A stretch of 41,769 bases of DNA from Streptomyces sp. ISL-36 (GCF_018614205.1 NZ_JAGGOS010000037.1:1-41769), one strand, 5' to 3'; shown: positions 7,266 through 15,225, counted from the first letter of the stretch. Notes: generated by a model not told the origin, from the sequence alone. Program-made: numbers and translations.

Positions 7266-9965
7266 ATGAGCGCACCCGACCACCATGGCGGAGACCGTCC
7301 CGCCGGTCCCCCCGGGGACGCCCCTGAGACGACGACCGGGCCCCGGCAGGACACCACTCCCGGGCTCCCGCCCGCCGACTCCTCGGCGGGGCGGGGCGCC
7401 GGAGCAGCCACGGCCGGATCCATGAGCCGGACCGGCCGACGGACGCCCCGCGACCTGCCCGCACCCCGGTCAGGCCCGGCCGACGGCCCGTACGGCGACG
7501 GCCCGCACCTCGACGGCCGGCACTTCGACGGCGACGTCTCCGGACCTGCCGCGGCGTTCGCCCTTCCGAACGAGGAGGACACCCCGTCGGAGCACCACTC
7601 CACCGTCGGCCGGCTGGCCGCGACAGTGGAACGGCTGCGCGAAGAGGTGCGGGCCGCACACGCCGCCGCCGATGGCCGGGCCCTGATCGAACTCGCCAGG
7701 GGCGTCATCGTCGAGCGGCTCCGGTGCGGCCCGGCACAGGCGGCGCGGCAACTCGCCGAGCTGGCCGACCAGGCCGGCCTCTCGCAGCTGGAGCTGGCCG
7801 CCGACATCATCAACCAGGCCGCCCACGACCAGGTCGCCGAGGTCGCCGAGGTATTCGTCAGACGGGCCGTGGCCGAGCCCGGGACGGGCGACGCGCGCCG
7901 CACGATCCACGGCGCCGGGACCAGCCACGGGCCCGCGACGTCGGTGGCCCTGCGCCTGCGCACGGCCGAATGCGCCGCGCTGAGCGCGGGGGATACCCAG
8001 GCCATGGCGGAGTCCCTCCTCGAACACGCGCTCGCACCCCTGGGGGCCACCGCCGTCGCCGTCTGGACCGCCGGCCCCGACGCCTCGCTCACCCTCTGCG
8101 GCCACGCGGGGTTCGGCGCCGACGAGCCCAGCCGGTGGCGTTACGTACCGCCCGGGGTGACCACCGTCGCCCGCCAAGCGCTCACCGAGCGCCGTACCGC
8201 GTGGTTCCGCTCCCTCGGGGCCACCGGGATCCCCACCATCGGGCAGGTCCGCAACCCCGACGGCGGCCGGGTGGCCGTACCCGCCGGAACCGGCGGCCGC
8301 ATCCACGGCGTGCTTGAGATCTGCTGGCCCCGCCCGCTGAAGCCCCAACCCCAGGCCGTGGAACGCCAGATCGAGGCCCTGGCCGAACTGTGCGCCCACA
8401 CGCTCGAGACCCTTCCCGCCGAGCCGGTGCCGGCGCCCCCGCGCGAGCCGGCCCGGGTGTCCGAACTGGTGGACCTCGCCGACGGGCTCTACGACCCCGC
8501 CCTCGTCCTCACCCCGTACCTGGACGGTGAGGGCCGCCTCCGCGACTTCCGTATCCGTCACGCCAACGAGCACTTCCAGGACCCGGCGGGCCGCGCCAGG
8601 AGCGCCGTCGACGGGGCCCTGCTCCTCGAGGCGTACCCCACGGCGGCCGGCGAGAACGAGCTCTTCGAGTGGATCGAGCGCGTCTACGCCACCGGCGAGC
8701 CCTTCCGCGCCCGGCGGACGCGGCTGACCGCCCTCGTGGACCAGGTGCCCCTCGCGTCCGCCGCCGATCTCAGCATCAGCCGGCACGGCGACAGCGTGCT
8801 CCTCATCTGGCGCATCGAGGACGAGACGGCCCGGCTCGCCAGCCTGCTGCAGCACGCCCAGCGCCTCGGCCGCATCGGCGGTTTCGAGGAGAACGTCCTG
8901 ACCGGGGACATCACCTGGAACGGTCAGCTCTTCGACCTGTACGGACGGGACGCCGCCGAGGCCCCGGTGTCGCTGCGCGACCTGACCACCCACGCCCACC
9001 CCGACGACGCCGGCGCCATCGGCCGCTTCCTCCAGGCCGTGCTGCACCACCGGCGGGCCACCTCGACGGCCTTCCGACTGCTGCGCCCGGACGGAGTGAC
9101 CCGCCACATCCGGGTGATCGCCGAACCCGTCCTCGACCCCGACGGCCGGCTCCTCGCCGTGCGGGGCGCCTATCAGGACATCTCCTCGCAGCACTGGACG
9201 GAGGTCGCCCTGGCGGCCACCCGCGACCAACTCGCCGTCACGGAGCAGGAGTCCGCGGAGCACAACCGGCTGGCCCTCCAGCTGCAGCACGCCATCATGC
9301 CCCCCAGCAAGGCGCCGCTCGACGCCCCGGGCCTGGACGTCGCGGTTCGCTACCGGCCCGCCGAGACGGAGTCCCTGGTCGGAGGCGACTGGTACGACGC
9401 CGTCGTGCTGCCGTCCAAGAAGATACTGCTGTGCGTCGGGGACATCGCCGGCCACGGCATCGACGCCGCCACCGGAATGGTGGTGCTGCGCAACGCGCTG
9501 CGCGGCCTCGCCGTGACCGGAGCGGGCCCCGGGCAGCTGCTGTCCTGGCTGAACATCGTGGCGCACCATCTCACCGAGCGCGTCACGGCCACCGCCGTCT
9601 GCGGGGTCTTCGACCCCGAGACCCGCACGCTGCGCTGGGCCAGGGCGGGGCATCTCCCTCCGGTCCTCATCCGCGGCACGCGGGCCACGACGCTGCCTCT
9701 GCTCAAGGGGCTGCTCCTCGGAGCTCTCGCCGAGGCCGAGTACGAGGAGGCGGAGTTCCAGCTGGAGGCGGAGGACACGGTGCTGATGTACACCGACGGC
9801 CTCGTCGAGCGCCGGGACACGTCCGTGCAGGACTCGCTGGCGCAACTGCTCACCATGGCCCAGATGCCGGCCGACAGCCTCGAACGGCGGCTGGACATGC
9901 TGCTGACCCAGAGCAAGTCCGACACCGACGACGACACGTGCCTGATCGGCGTGCGCGTCTCCTGA
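7266..9965 (+). CDS. ANTAR-GAF-PAS-SpoIIE family PP2C-type phosphatase
   Basis: This 899-residue protein should dephosphorylate a STAS-domain anti-anti-sigma factor. ATG at 7266 is chosen for the AGGAG 9 nt upstream. Residues 1-110 are Pro/Gly-rich and probably disordered. Residues about 123-185 match an ANTAR RNA-binding fold (LIELARGVIVERLRCGPAQA...LSQLELAADIIN). A GAF-like region spans about 250-380. Two PAS-type segments follow (about 395-515 and 530-645), the second with the DLYGRD and THAHPDD signatures. The catalytic domain (about 675-899) is intact: GGDWYDA with Asp708, GDIAGHG with Asp726, MYTDGLVERR, and the terminal DTDDDTCL. The STAS gene follows 43 bp downstream on the same strand, its likely substrate. 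An ANTAR module suggests added control through RNA or antitermination (inference). Confidence 0.93.
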   Translation: MSAPDHHGGDRPAGPPGDAPETTTGPRQDTTPGLPPADSSAGRGAGAATAGSMSRTGRRTPRDLPAPRSGPADGPYGDGPHLDGRHFDGDVSGPAAAFALPNEEDTPSEHHSTVGRLAATVERLREEVRAAHAAADGRALIELARGVIVERLRCGPAQAARQLAELADQAGLSQLELAADIINQAAHDQVAEVAEVFVRRAVAEPGTGDARRTIHGAGTSHGPATSVALRLRTAECAALSAGDTQAMAESLLEHALAPLGATAVAVWTAGPDASLTLCGHAGFGADEPSRWRYVPPGVTTVARQALTERRTAWFRSLGATGIPTIGQVRNPDGGRVAVPAGTGGRIHGVLEICWPRPLKPQPQAVERQIEALAELCAHTLETLPAEPVPAPPREPARVSELVDLADGLYDPALVLTPYLDGEGRLRDFRIRHANEHFQDPAGRARSAVDGALLLEAYPTAAGENELFEWIERVYATGEPFRARRTRLTALVDQVPLASAADLSISRHGDSVLLIWRIEDETARLASLLQHAQRLGRIGGFEENVLTGDITWNGQLFDLYGRDAAEAPVSLRDLTTHAHPDDAGAIGRFLQAVLHHRRATSTAFRLLRPDGVTRHIRVIAEPVLDPDGRLLAVRGAYQDISSQHWTEVALAATRDQLAVTEQESAEHNRLALQLQHAIMPPSKAPLDAPGLDVAVRYRPAETESLVGGDWYDAVVLPSKKILLCVGDIAGHGIDAATGMVVLRNALRGLAVTGAGPGQLLSWLNIVAHHLTERVTATAVCGVFDPETRTLRWARAGHLPPVLIRGTRATTLPLLKGLLLGALAEAEYEEAEFQLEAEDTVLMYTDGLVERRDTSVQDSLAQLLTMAQMPADSLERRLDMLLTQSKSDTDDDTCLIGVRVS

Positions 9966-10008
9966 CCGCGTGCGCAACCGAACGACCCACCCACAGAAAG
10001 CAGGGAGT

Positions 10009-10377
10009 ATGCCCGAGAGAGAAGCGAATCTGGACGTCGAGGTGGACGTTCGCGACGTCGACACGGCGGTGCTGTCCGTGGGCGGTGAACTCGACATCGA
10101 GACCGCCACTCTGCTCCACCACCACCTGGCCAACCAGTTCCTGCACGGCCGTCGCCACCTCGTTCTGGATCTCTCCTCCCTGGACTTCATGGATTCGTCC
10201 GGCCTGAACGTCTTGATCCGGGCGGCACGGGACGCGCGGGAGGCCAGAGGCGACCTGCATCTCGTCGCGCCGACCCCGGCCGTGCGACGCATTCTGGAGA
10301 TCACGGGCCTCACGATGACCACGCCCTTGCACGCCGATGTCGCCGAGGCGCTCGCGGCGGCCGGCCACGCGGGATAG
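10009..10377 (+). CDS. STAS-domain anti-sigma factor antagonist
   Basis: This 122-residue protein has the RsbV/SpoIIAA fold. In the family, the dephosphorylated form binds the RsbW kinase and frees the sigma factor. ATG at 10009 follows GCAGGGAGT. The strand-helix pattern is clear: VLSVGGELDIETATLL, then VLDLSSLDFMDSSGLNVL, where the DSSG element holds the Ser that the partner kinase phosphorylates, then a long helix (LIRAARDARE) and LHLVAPTPAVRRILEITGL. The length is normal for a single-domain antagonist. It sits between two phosphatase-like genes, which is the expected setting for its own dephosphorylation, and two RsbW-like kinases lie 3.4-5.3 kb downstream. Confidence 0.92.
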   Translation: MPEREANLDVEVDVRDVDTAVLSVGGELDIETATLLHHHLANQFLHGRRHLVLDLSSLDFMDSSGLNVLIRAARDAREARGDLHLVAPTPAVRRILEITGLTMTTPLHADVAEALAAAGHAG

Positions 10378-10440
10378 ACGACAGGGGTGCGTGCCCGCCG
10401 TGGCGGGCCCGCACCGCGGGCAGAGAGAGAAGCGGAAGAC

Positions 10441-11739
10441 GTGGACGAGATCACCGTTGTCGAGCAGGCACTGCGCCGGGCCGCTCCGCACATGCTGGTG
10501 AGCGTCGTGGAGGAGGCTCTGCGGGAGCACTACGGCGCGCAGCGGGTGGAACTCCGGCTTGCCGACTACGGCCTGCGCTCACTGCAGATCGTCGAGCACA
10601 TGCCGCTCTCGACCCCGCCGGTACTGATCCACGACAGCCCACAGGGTCGTGCCTTCGGGGCGCAGGAGCCGTACATCACCCATGAGGCCGGCTCCGTCTC
10701 CGCACACCTCCCGGTCACCATCAGGGGCGACCGGATGGGCGTCCTCACCGTGACCGTGTCCGAGGATCGTGACCTTCTGCCCCTGCTGCCCGAGCTGCAG
10801 CACATCTGCGAGGCACTCGGCCACGAGATCCTCGTCGCGGAGCGCGACACGGACCTGTTCGTCCTCGCGCGGCGGGCCGCCCGGCTGACGCTGGCGGCCG
10901 AGATGCAGTGGCAGCTGCTGCCGGGGCGCTCCTGCGCCCGGCCCGAGTTCGCCCTCGGCGCCCACCTGGAACCCGCGTATGCGATCTTCGGGGACAACTA
11001 CGACTGGTCGGCATCGGCCGACCACCTGACCCTGACGGTCACCAACGGGATGGGGGAGGGCATCGAGGCCGCCCTGCTGACCAATCTCGCCATCAACGCG
11101 CTGCGCAACGCCCGCCGCGCCGGCCTCGACCTCGCGGACCAGGCGGCTCTGGCGGACCAGGCGGTGTTCGCGCAGTACCGCGGCAGCGCCTACGTCTCCG
11201 TGCTCCTGCTGCGCTTCGACCTCGCCACGGGCGAGGTGGAGGCCGTGGACGCCGGATCGCCCCGCCTGTGGCGCCTGCGGGACCGCTCCGTCGAGCCCGT
11301 CTCGTTCGAGGCCCAGCTACCGCTGGGGATGTTCGAGGATTCGGTCTACGTCCCGGAGCGTTTCACCGTGCGGCCGGGGGACCGGCTGCTGTTCGGCAGC
11401 GACGGTGTGTACGCCGCGGCGTCCCCGGAAGGGGAGAGCTACGGAGACCGGGCGCTGGCCCGTGCGCTCACCTCGACGAGGCTGCTGCCGCCCACTCAGG
11501 TTCCCGGTGCGGTCCTGCGTGAACTCGCCGAGTACCACGGAGACACACCGCTGGAGGACGACGCTCTCGTGGTCTGCCTCGACTGGCGGGGACGCCAGAA
11601 CGACCACGAAGTCTCCCCGACCCACGAAGTCTCCCCGACCGAGGACGGCGAGGACGTCGAGGACGCGGAGGACGGCGAGGACGGCGAGGACGGTGAGGAC
11701 GTGGAGGACGCGCAGGACGGTGAGGACGTCCGCGCCTGA
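10441..11739 (+). CDS. PPM/SpoIIE-type phosphatase-like protein with acidic repeat tail
   Basis: This is a 432-residue protein. GTG at 10441 is preferred over an upstream in-frame GTG (10387) because its N-terminus (VDEITVVEQALRRAAPH) aligns with the paralogue at 12513 (VDRRVTVERALRAAPPH). Residues 1-150 form a GAF-like input domain; 160-385 are a SpoIIE-like phosphatase domain. The first metal motif is present (FGDNYDW, Asp185 and Asp188), the FGSDGVY and LEDDALVV motifs are present, but the usual Asp of the GDxxGHG motif is Asn202 (TNGMGEG), so activity is uncertain. After the domain come two HEVSPT repeats and then ten 3-residue ED(G/V/A)-type units, giving a highly negative tail of about 45 residues. 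It lies 63 bp after the STAS gene, so it may act on that protein. Confidence 0.82.
   Translation: MDEITVVEQALRRAAPHMLVSVVEEALREHYGAQRVELRLADYGLRSLQIVEHMPLSTPPVLIHDSPQGRAFGAQEPYITHEAGSVSAHLPVTIRGDRMGVLTVTVSEDRDLLPLLPELQHICEALGHEILVAERDTDLFVLARRAARLTLAAEMQWQLLPGRSCARPEFALGAHLEPAYAIFGDNYDWSASADHLTLTVTNGMGEGIEAALLTNLAINALRNARRAGLDLADQAALADQAVFAQYRGSAYVSVLLLRFDLATGEVEAVDAGSPRLWRLRDRSVEPVSFEAQLPLGMFEDSVYVPERFTVRPGDRLLFGSDGVYAAASPEGESYGDRALARALTSTRLLPPTQVPGAVLRELAEYHGDTPLEDDALVVCLDWRGRQNDHEVSPTHEVSPTEDGEDVEDAEDGEDGEDGEDVEDAQDGEDVRA
11605..11640 (+). repeat. Two tandem copies of an 18-bp unit inside the phosphatase-like gene
   Basis: CACGAAGTCTCCCCGACC occurs twice back to back and encodes HEVSPT twice. 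The copies are identical, which points to recent duplication. Confidence 0.85.
11641..11730 (+). repeat. Ten tandem copies of a 9-bp GAGGACGNN unit
   Basis: Ten in-frame 9-bp units (GAGGAC plus a variable third codon; one unit starts CAG) encode the acidic ED(G/V/A) tail. Because the unit is a multiple of three, slippage changes tail length without breaking the frame. Confidence 0.9.
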
Positions 11740-11775
11740 CAAGCCCGTCGGCTCCTTCGGTGGGCGACCATGTCA

Positions 11776-11811
11776 ACAGTTGCCGTGAGGCAACTGTATC
11801 CTTGAGGCAAC
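11776..11811. promoter_or_regulatory. Operator-like palindrome plus direct repeat between convergent genes
   Basis: ACAGTTGCC (11776-11784) and GGCAACTGT (11789-11797) are perfect 9-bp arms around GTGA, containing the TTGCC-N4-GGCAA core. TGAGGCAAC is repeated 17 bp downstream (11786-11794 and 11803-11811), giving a second, decayed site. The element lies beyond the stop codons of both flanking genes, so it does not stand before a recognisable start. Confidence 0.55.
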
Positions 11812-11878
11812 ACCTGGCTCGTGCCCGGGGGTGAACACGTCATAGGCGACCAGAGGGTGAAAAATGGGGCATGGGGCA

Positions 11879-11899
11879 CGTGATCGGGCGCCGATCACG
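11879..11899. terminator. Short hairpin terminator for the MarR gene
   Basis: CGTGATCGG and CCGATCACG pair around a 3-nt loop, 11 bp beyond the MarR stop codon and in the convergent gap. The stem is perfect but short, and no U-tract follows. Confidence 0.5.
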
Positions 11900-11910
11900 G
11901 TGGGGGGAGG

Positions 11911-12417
11911 TCAGGCGGACCGGACGTCCTTGAGCGGCGCACTCCCGCCTGACGAGGGGCTCTGCTTGTCCAACGCGTCCTGGAACCCGGTCAGCCCGCG
12001 CAACAGCGCCTTGCGCGTCGCCGGGGACATGGCGGCGATGACGGCCAACAGGGACTCCTCCCGCTGGACCCGGAGGTCTCGCAGGTACGCCTTGCCGCGG
12101 CCGGTCAGGTGCAGTTCGAGCTGGCGGCGGCTGACCGGGCTGGGCAGCCGTTGCACGAACCCCAACGCCTCCAGCCGATCGCACATGCGGCTCACCGAAG
12201 GCGGCGCGGATCCGAGCAACTCGCCCAAGGCGCGAAGGTTGATGCCCTCCTCGCGATCGAGGCTGTACAGCACCCGAAGCTGAGACGCCGACACCGGTGT
12301 CGACGACACCATGTCCCGGCCGCGCTCCCACAGCACCTCGAGAAGCTCGATGAGCTCCCGGGCAGCCTGCGTCGTCTCCTGCGGCTCCCGCTGAGACGGG
12401 GCGGGGTTCGTGTCCAT
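11911..12417 (-). CDS. MarR-family transcriptional regulator
   Basis: This is a 168-residue winged-helix regulator. ATG at 12417 has GAGGAG 11 nt upstream; a GTG four codons earlier would overlap that ribosome site. The core shows the family order: ASQLRVLYSLDREEG (helix 2-3), LRALGELLGSAPPSVSRMCDRLEALGFVQR (recognition helix) and the wing (SPVSRRQLELHLTGRGKAYL), followed by helices that make the dimer interface. The N-terminal 20 residues are Gln/Pro-rich. It is divergent from the degenerate phosphatase paralogue, with only 95 bp between start codons, so it may control that gene and itself. I see no palindrome in that short gap; the TTGCC-type palindromes at 3041 and 11776 are candidate targets (inference). 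Confidence 0.88.
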   Translation of the reverse strand: MDTNPAPSQREPQETTQAARELIELLEVLWERGRDMVSSTPVSASQLRVLYSLDREEGINLRALGELLGSAPPSVSRMCDRLEALGFVQRLPSPVSRRQLELHLTGRGKAYLRDLRVQREESLLAVIAAMSPATRKALLRGLTGFQDALDKQSPSSGGSAPLKDVRSA

Positions 12418-12512
12418 GGCTACTGACACTCCTCAGGCGTCCGGTGCCGAGGGCGTCGGCCTCGCGACGCGCCGGTCATCTCCACATCTCTCCAGAAGGC
12501 GGTACGGATTCG

Positions 12513-13784
12513 GTGGATCGACGCGTGACAGTGGAACGCGCTCTGCGCGCGGCGCCGCCACACGGCCTCCTGGACTCCCTCCGTATCAATCTGGCACAGC
12601 AGTTCGCCGCGTTCTCCGCCGACCTCCTGCTCGTCGACTACGGGCTGACGGTGCTCCGCCCCGTCGAACCCGTTCAGGCTCCGACCGGGCTGCAACCCGT
12701 GGCCGTGGGGTCCGGGCCCGCGGGTCGCGCCTTCTCCACACAGCAACCATATCTTTTCGGTGGAGACGGACCCACGGCGACGGCGTACCTTCCTGTGACG
12801 GTTCGAGGCGACCGGTGTGGCGTTCTTGTGGTCGAACTGCCCGCCGACCGGGCCACGCCGCAGTCGACCGAGGAGCTCGCCGGTGTCGCGGAGATGCTCG
12901 GGCACGCGCTGCGCGTCGCCGATCGCCATACCGACGTGTACCGCCGGACACGCAGGTCACGTCCCCTCAGCATCCCGGCGGAGATGCAGTGGGACGTGCT
13001 CCCCGGGCGGGGCTGCACGGACGAGGAGTTCGATCTGCACGCCTACTGGGAGCCCTCGTACACCTCCGGCGGACACGTCCTCGACTGGTCCGTCACCGAG
13101 GAGGAACTGACGCTGGTCGTCGCCAACGGCACGGGCCCCGGCACCCAGTCCGTCCTCGTGAGCAACCTCGCCCTGAACGCGATCCGCAACGCCCGGCGCG
13201 CCGGACAGGACCTGGTCGGCCAGGCGAGCCTGACCGACCAGGCGCTCTACGGACAGCACGGCGGCGACCGGTGCCTCTCCGCCCTCCTGATGAGCTTCGC
13301 CCGCGCCACCGGTGAGGTACGGGTCGTCGACGCCGGCTCGCCGACGGTGTGGCGGACCCGCGGCGCCGTGACCGAGCGGCTCCACCTGGAGCGTCAGCTG
13401 CCCCTGGGGATGTTCGAGGACACCATCTACGTCACCCAACGCCTGAGGGTCCTCCCCGGTGACCGCCTGGTCTTCGTCGCCTGCGATCGCGCGGAACCCT
13501 CGGCCGCAGGAGGCGACACGGCGATGGACCGCACGGTGAGCCAGATGGACCGCACGGTGAGCCACGCGATCGACGGCACCCGGCACCTGGCCTGCGCGGA
13601 GACGCCACAGGCTGTGGTGCGCGCGCTGAGGGAGCCCGACGGCGCGCTGCCGGACGACATCCTCGTTCTCTGCCTCGACTGGCACGGAGGGCGCACCGCC
13701 GAGCAGCGCGCGGGTGCGGGCGGTGTGGAATGTGCGAAGAGGGGAAAATTCGTAGAACGAGACGGGACGCATGGAGCCACCTGA
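12513..13784 (+). CDS. Degenerate PPM/SpoIIE-like protein, possible pseudophosphatase
   Basis: This 423-residue paralogue of the 10441 gene has the same plan: a GAF-like input half and a phosphatase-like half. GTG at 12513 is chosen by alignment with that paralogue. Shared stretches such as AEMQWDVLPGRGC, NLALNAIRNARRAGQDL and LPLGMFEDTIYV show close relationship. Key residues have changed: GDxxD has become GGHVLDW with His188 in place of the first Asp, the GDxxGHG Asp is Asn205 (ANGTGPG), and the (S/T)DG motif is replaced by VACDRAEP. Only the final PDDILVL acidic pair remains. It may sense a ligand and bind a partner without catalysis. The downstream kinase gene starts 13 bp after its stop, so the two are probably co-transcribed. 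A short internal repeat (MDRTVSQMDRTVSH) is present. Confidence 0.8.
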   Translation: MDRRVTVERALRAAPPHGLLDSLRINLAQQFAAFSADLLLVDYGLTVLRPVEPVQAPTGLQPVAVGSGPAGRAFSTQQPYLFGGDGPTATAYLPVTVRGDRCGVLVVELPADRATPQSTEELAGVAEMLGHALRVADRHTDVYRRTRRSRPLSIPAEMQWDVLPGRGCTDEEFDLHAYWEPSYTSGGHVLDWSVTEEELTLVVANGTGPGTQSVLVSNLALNAIRNARRAGQDLVGQASLTDQALYGQHGGDRCLSALLMSFARATGEVRVVDAGSPTVWRTRGAVTERLHLERQLPLGMFEDTIYVTQRLRVLPGDRLVFVACDRAEPSAAGGDTAMDRTVSQMDRTVSHAIDGTRHLACAETPQAVVRALREPDGALPDDILVLCLDWHGGRTAEQRAGAGGVECAKRGKFVERDGTHGAT

Positions 13785-13797
13785 GGAAGGAGGGACG

Positions 13798-14232
13798 ATG
13801 ACGGACGTGATCGCCCTGGACAGCGCGACACGACGGCCCGCACTGTCCGCGAGCGTCGACTTCGACGGTGGGGTCGGCATGATCGCGGCGGCTCGCGACT
13901 TCACCGCCGACTTCCTCACCGCCTCACCGGCCGTACGACGCGGGCCGCCGACCCCCGAGCGCATCGACCTCGCCCGCCTGGTGGTGAGCGAGCTGGTGAC
14001 CAATGTGGTGCGCCACGCGCCGGGCCCGTGCCGGCTCCTGCTCGAACTGTTCGAGAGCGTCCTGGAGATCTCGGTGTTCGACCGGCGGGAAGCATCGCCC
14101 GTACCCCGCGGCCACGACCCCCGCCGGATCGGCCAGCACGGAGTCGAGATCGTCATCGCCGTCTGCGAAAGCGTGAGTGTGGAGCCGCAGCCCTCCGGGA
14201 AGCGGGTGCGGGCGCGCCTTCCCCTTGCCTGA
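13798..14232 (+). CDS. RsbW-like ATP-binding protein (anti-sigma factor kinase), copy 1
   Basis: This 144-residue GHKL-fold protein belongs to the RsbW/SpoIIAB group of serine kinases that bind sigma factors and phosphorylate STAS antagonists. ATG at 13798 follows GGAAGGAGGG. The N box is VVSELVTNVVRHAPGPC, with the Asn that holds magnesium; the nucleotide-binding lid region is RRIGQHGVEIV, and the end is GKRVRARLPL. It lies between the degenerate phosphatase and the sigma factor, 95 bp before the latter's start, a typical position for the cognate anti-sigma factor. Many actinobacterial relatives are only ATP-binding regulators, so kinase activity is not certain. It is clearly paralogous to the gene at 15307. 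Confidence 0.88.
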   Translation: MTDVIALDSATRRPALSASVDFDGGVGMIAAARDFTADFLTASPAVRRGPPTPERIDLARLVVSELVTNVVRHAPGPCRLLLELFESVLEISVFDRREASPVPRGHDPRRIGQHGVEIVIAVCESVSVEPQPSGKRVRARLPLA

Positions 14233-14252
14233 GTCGCGTCCGGAATTCGCAG

Positions 14253-14277
14253 GAATGCCGCGGGGAAGCCGGGGTAG
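14253..14277 (+). promoter_or_regulatory. Candidate SigB-type promoter for the sigma factor gene
   Basis: GAAT at 14253-14256, 15 nt of spacer, then GGGTAG at 14272-14277. This matches the GNNT-N14-16-GGGTA(C/T) form that I recall for Streptomyces coelicolor sigma-B promoters except for the last base. It lies about 50 bp upstream of the sigma factor start and would allow autoregulation. Confidence 0.4.
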
Positions 14278-14327
14278 GCGATCAGCTCACGCACAGGGCG
14301 GGCTGCCGACGAGGGAAGGGGCGCACA

Positions 14328-15191
14328 GTGCTGACTGAGGTGACGACGGAGACGAAGGCTGGTTTCGACAGGGGTGTGGGGGACCTTCCCCTGCTTGAGG
14401 CTCCCCGCAAGGTCGCCCCGAAGGACGCACGTGAGCTGTCGAAGGTGTTCTTCGACAAGCTGGCGGTACTGGAGGAGGGAACGCACGAGTACCAGTACGC
14501 GCGTAACACGCTGATCGAGATGAACATGTCTCTCGTGCGGTATGCGGCCGGGCGGTTCCGGGCGCGTGGGGATGAGATGGAGGACATCGTTCAGGTCGGG
14601 ACGATCGGTCTGATCAAGGCGATCGACCGGTTCGACATCTCGCGTGAGGTGGAGTTCACGAGTTTCGCCGTTCCGTACATCGTGGGGGAGATCAAGCGGT
14701 TCTTCCGTGACACCTCGTGGGCGGTGCATGTGCCGCGCCGGCTGCAGGAGGCGCGGGTGGAGCTGGCGAAGGCGACGGAGGAGCTCGGTTCGCGGCTGGG
14801 GCGGACGCCGACGGTGGCGGAGCTGGCGTCGTTGATGAATCTCTCCGAGGACGAGGTGATAGAGGCGCGGCTGGCGTCCAACGGCTACAACTCGACTTCC
14901 CTGGATGCCGCGGTCGGTGCGGAGGGTGAGGACGGTGACGCGGCGCTGGGTGACTTCATCGGCGTGGAGGACCCGGCGCTGGAGCTGTTCGAGGACTTCC
15001 ACACCCTGGCGCCGCTGCTGGTCGAACTCGACGACCGTGACCGCACGCTGCTGCACCTGCGCTTCGTCGAGGAGCTGACCCAGTCGGAGATCGGCAAGCG
15101 GCTCGGCATCTCGCAGATGCACGTCTCCCGCCTGCTCTCACGGAACCTGGAACGCCTCCGCAAGGGCATGCTCGACACCGCTGGGGAATGA
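14328..15191 (+). CDS. SigB/SigF/SigG-family RNA polymerase sigma factor
   Basis: This is a 287-residue group 3 sigma factor of the general-stress/sporulation type. GTG at 14328 follows GAGGGAAGGGG. Region 2 is complete: ARNTLIEMNMSLVRYAAGRFR, MEDIVQVGTIGLIKAIDRFD, VEFTSFAVPYIVGEIKRFFRD. Region 3 is LGRTPTVAELASLMNLSEDEV, and region 4 is the helix-turn-helix ELTQSEIGKRLGISQMHVSRLLSRNLERLRKG, which reads the -35 element. The first 60 residues include an acidic, Lys-rich stretch typical of Streptomyces SigB paralogues. Two RsbW-like genes flank it, so it is the likely output of the whole block. Its length and architecture match the SigB group, but the exact paralogue cannot be named from sequence alone. 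Confidence 0.92.
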   Translation: MLTEVTTETKAGFDRGVGDLPLLEAPRKVAPKDARELSKVFFDKLAVLEEGTHEYQYARNTLIEMNMSLVRYAAGRFRARGDEMEDIVQVGTIGLIKAIDRFDISREVEFTSFAVPYIVGEIKRFFRDTSWAVHVPRRLQEARVELAKATEELGSRLGRTPTVAELASLMNLSEDEVIEARLASNGYNSTSLDAAVGAEGEDGDAALGDFIGVEDPALELFEDFHTLAPLLVELDDRDRTLLHLRFVEELTQSEIGKRLGISQMHVSRLLSRNLERLRKGMLDTAGE

Positions 15192-15225
15192 CTCTTCCCA
15201 GGCGAACGACCCCTCCCGGGAAACG

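Noticed and set aside
2919..7286. A 1455-residue antisense reading frame opposite the hybrid kinase
   Set aside because: It has no domain or ribosome site and mirrors the GC-biased third positions of the real gene. The repeat pattern is the reverse of the HAMP units.
7470..10493. A 1007-residue antisense frame opposite the ANTAR-SpoIIE phosphatase gene
   Set aside because: No recognisable domains; composition is Arg/Gly/Ala-rich as expected for an antisense frame in high-GC DNA.
11864..12283. A small rightward reading frame overlapping the MarR gene
   Set aside because: It lies entirely antisense to the MarR coding region and carries no recognisable motif. It has a GAGGG-like element but no conservation evidence.
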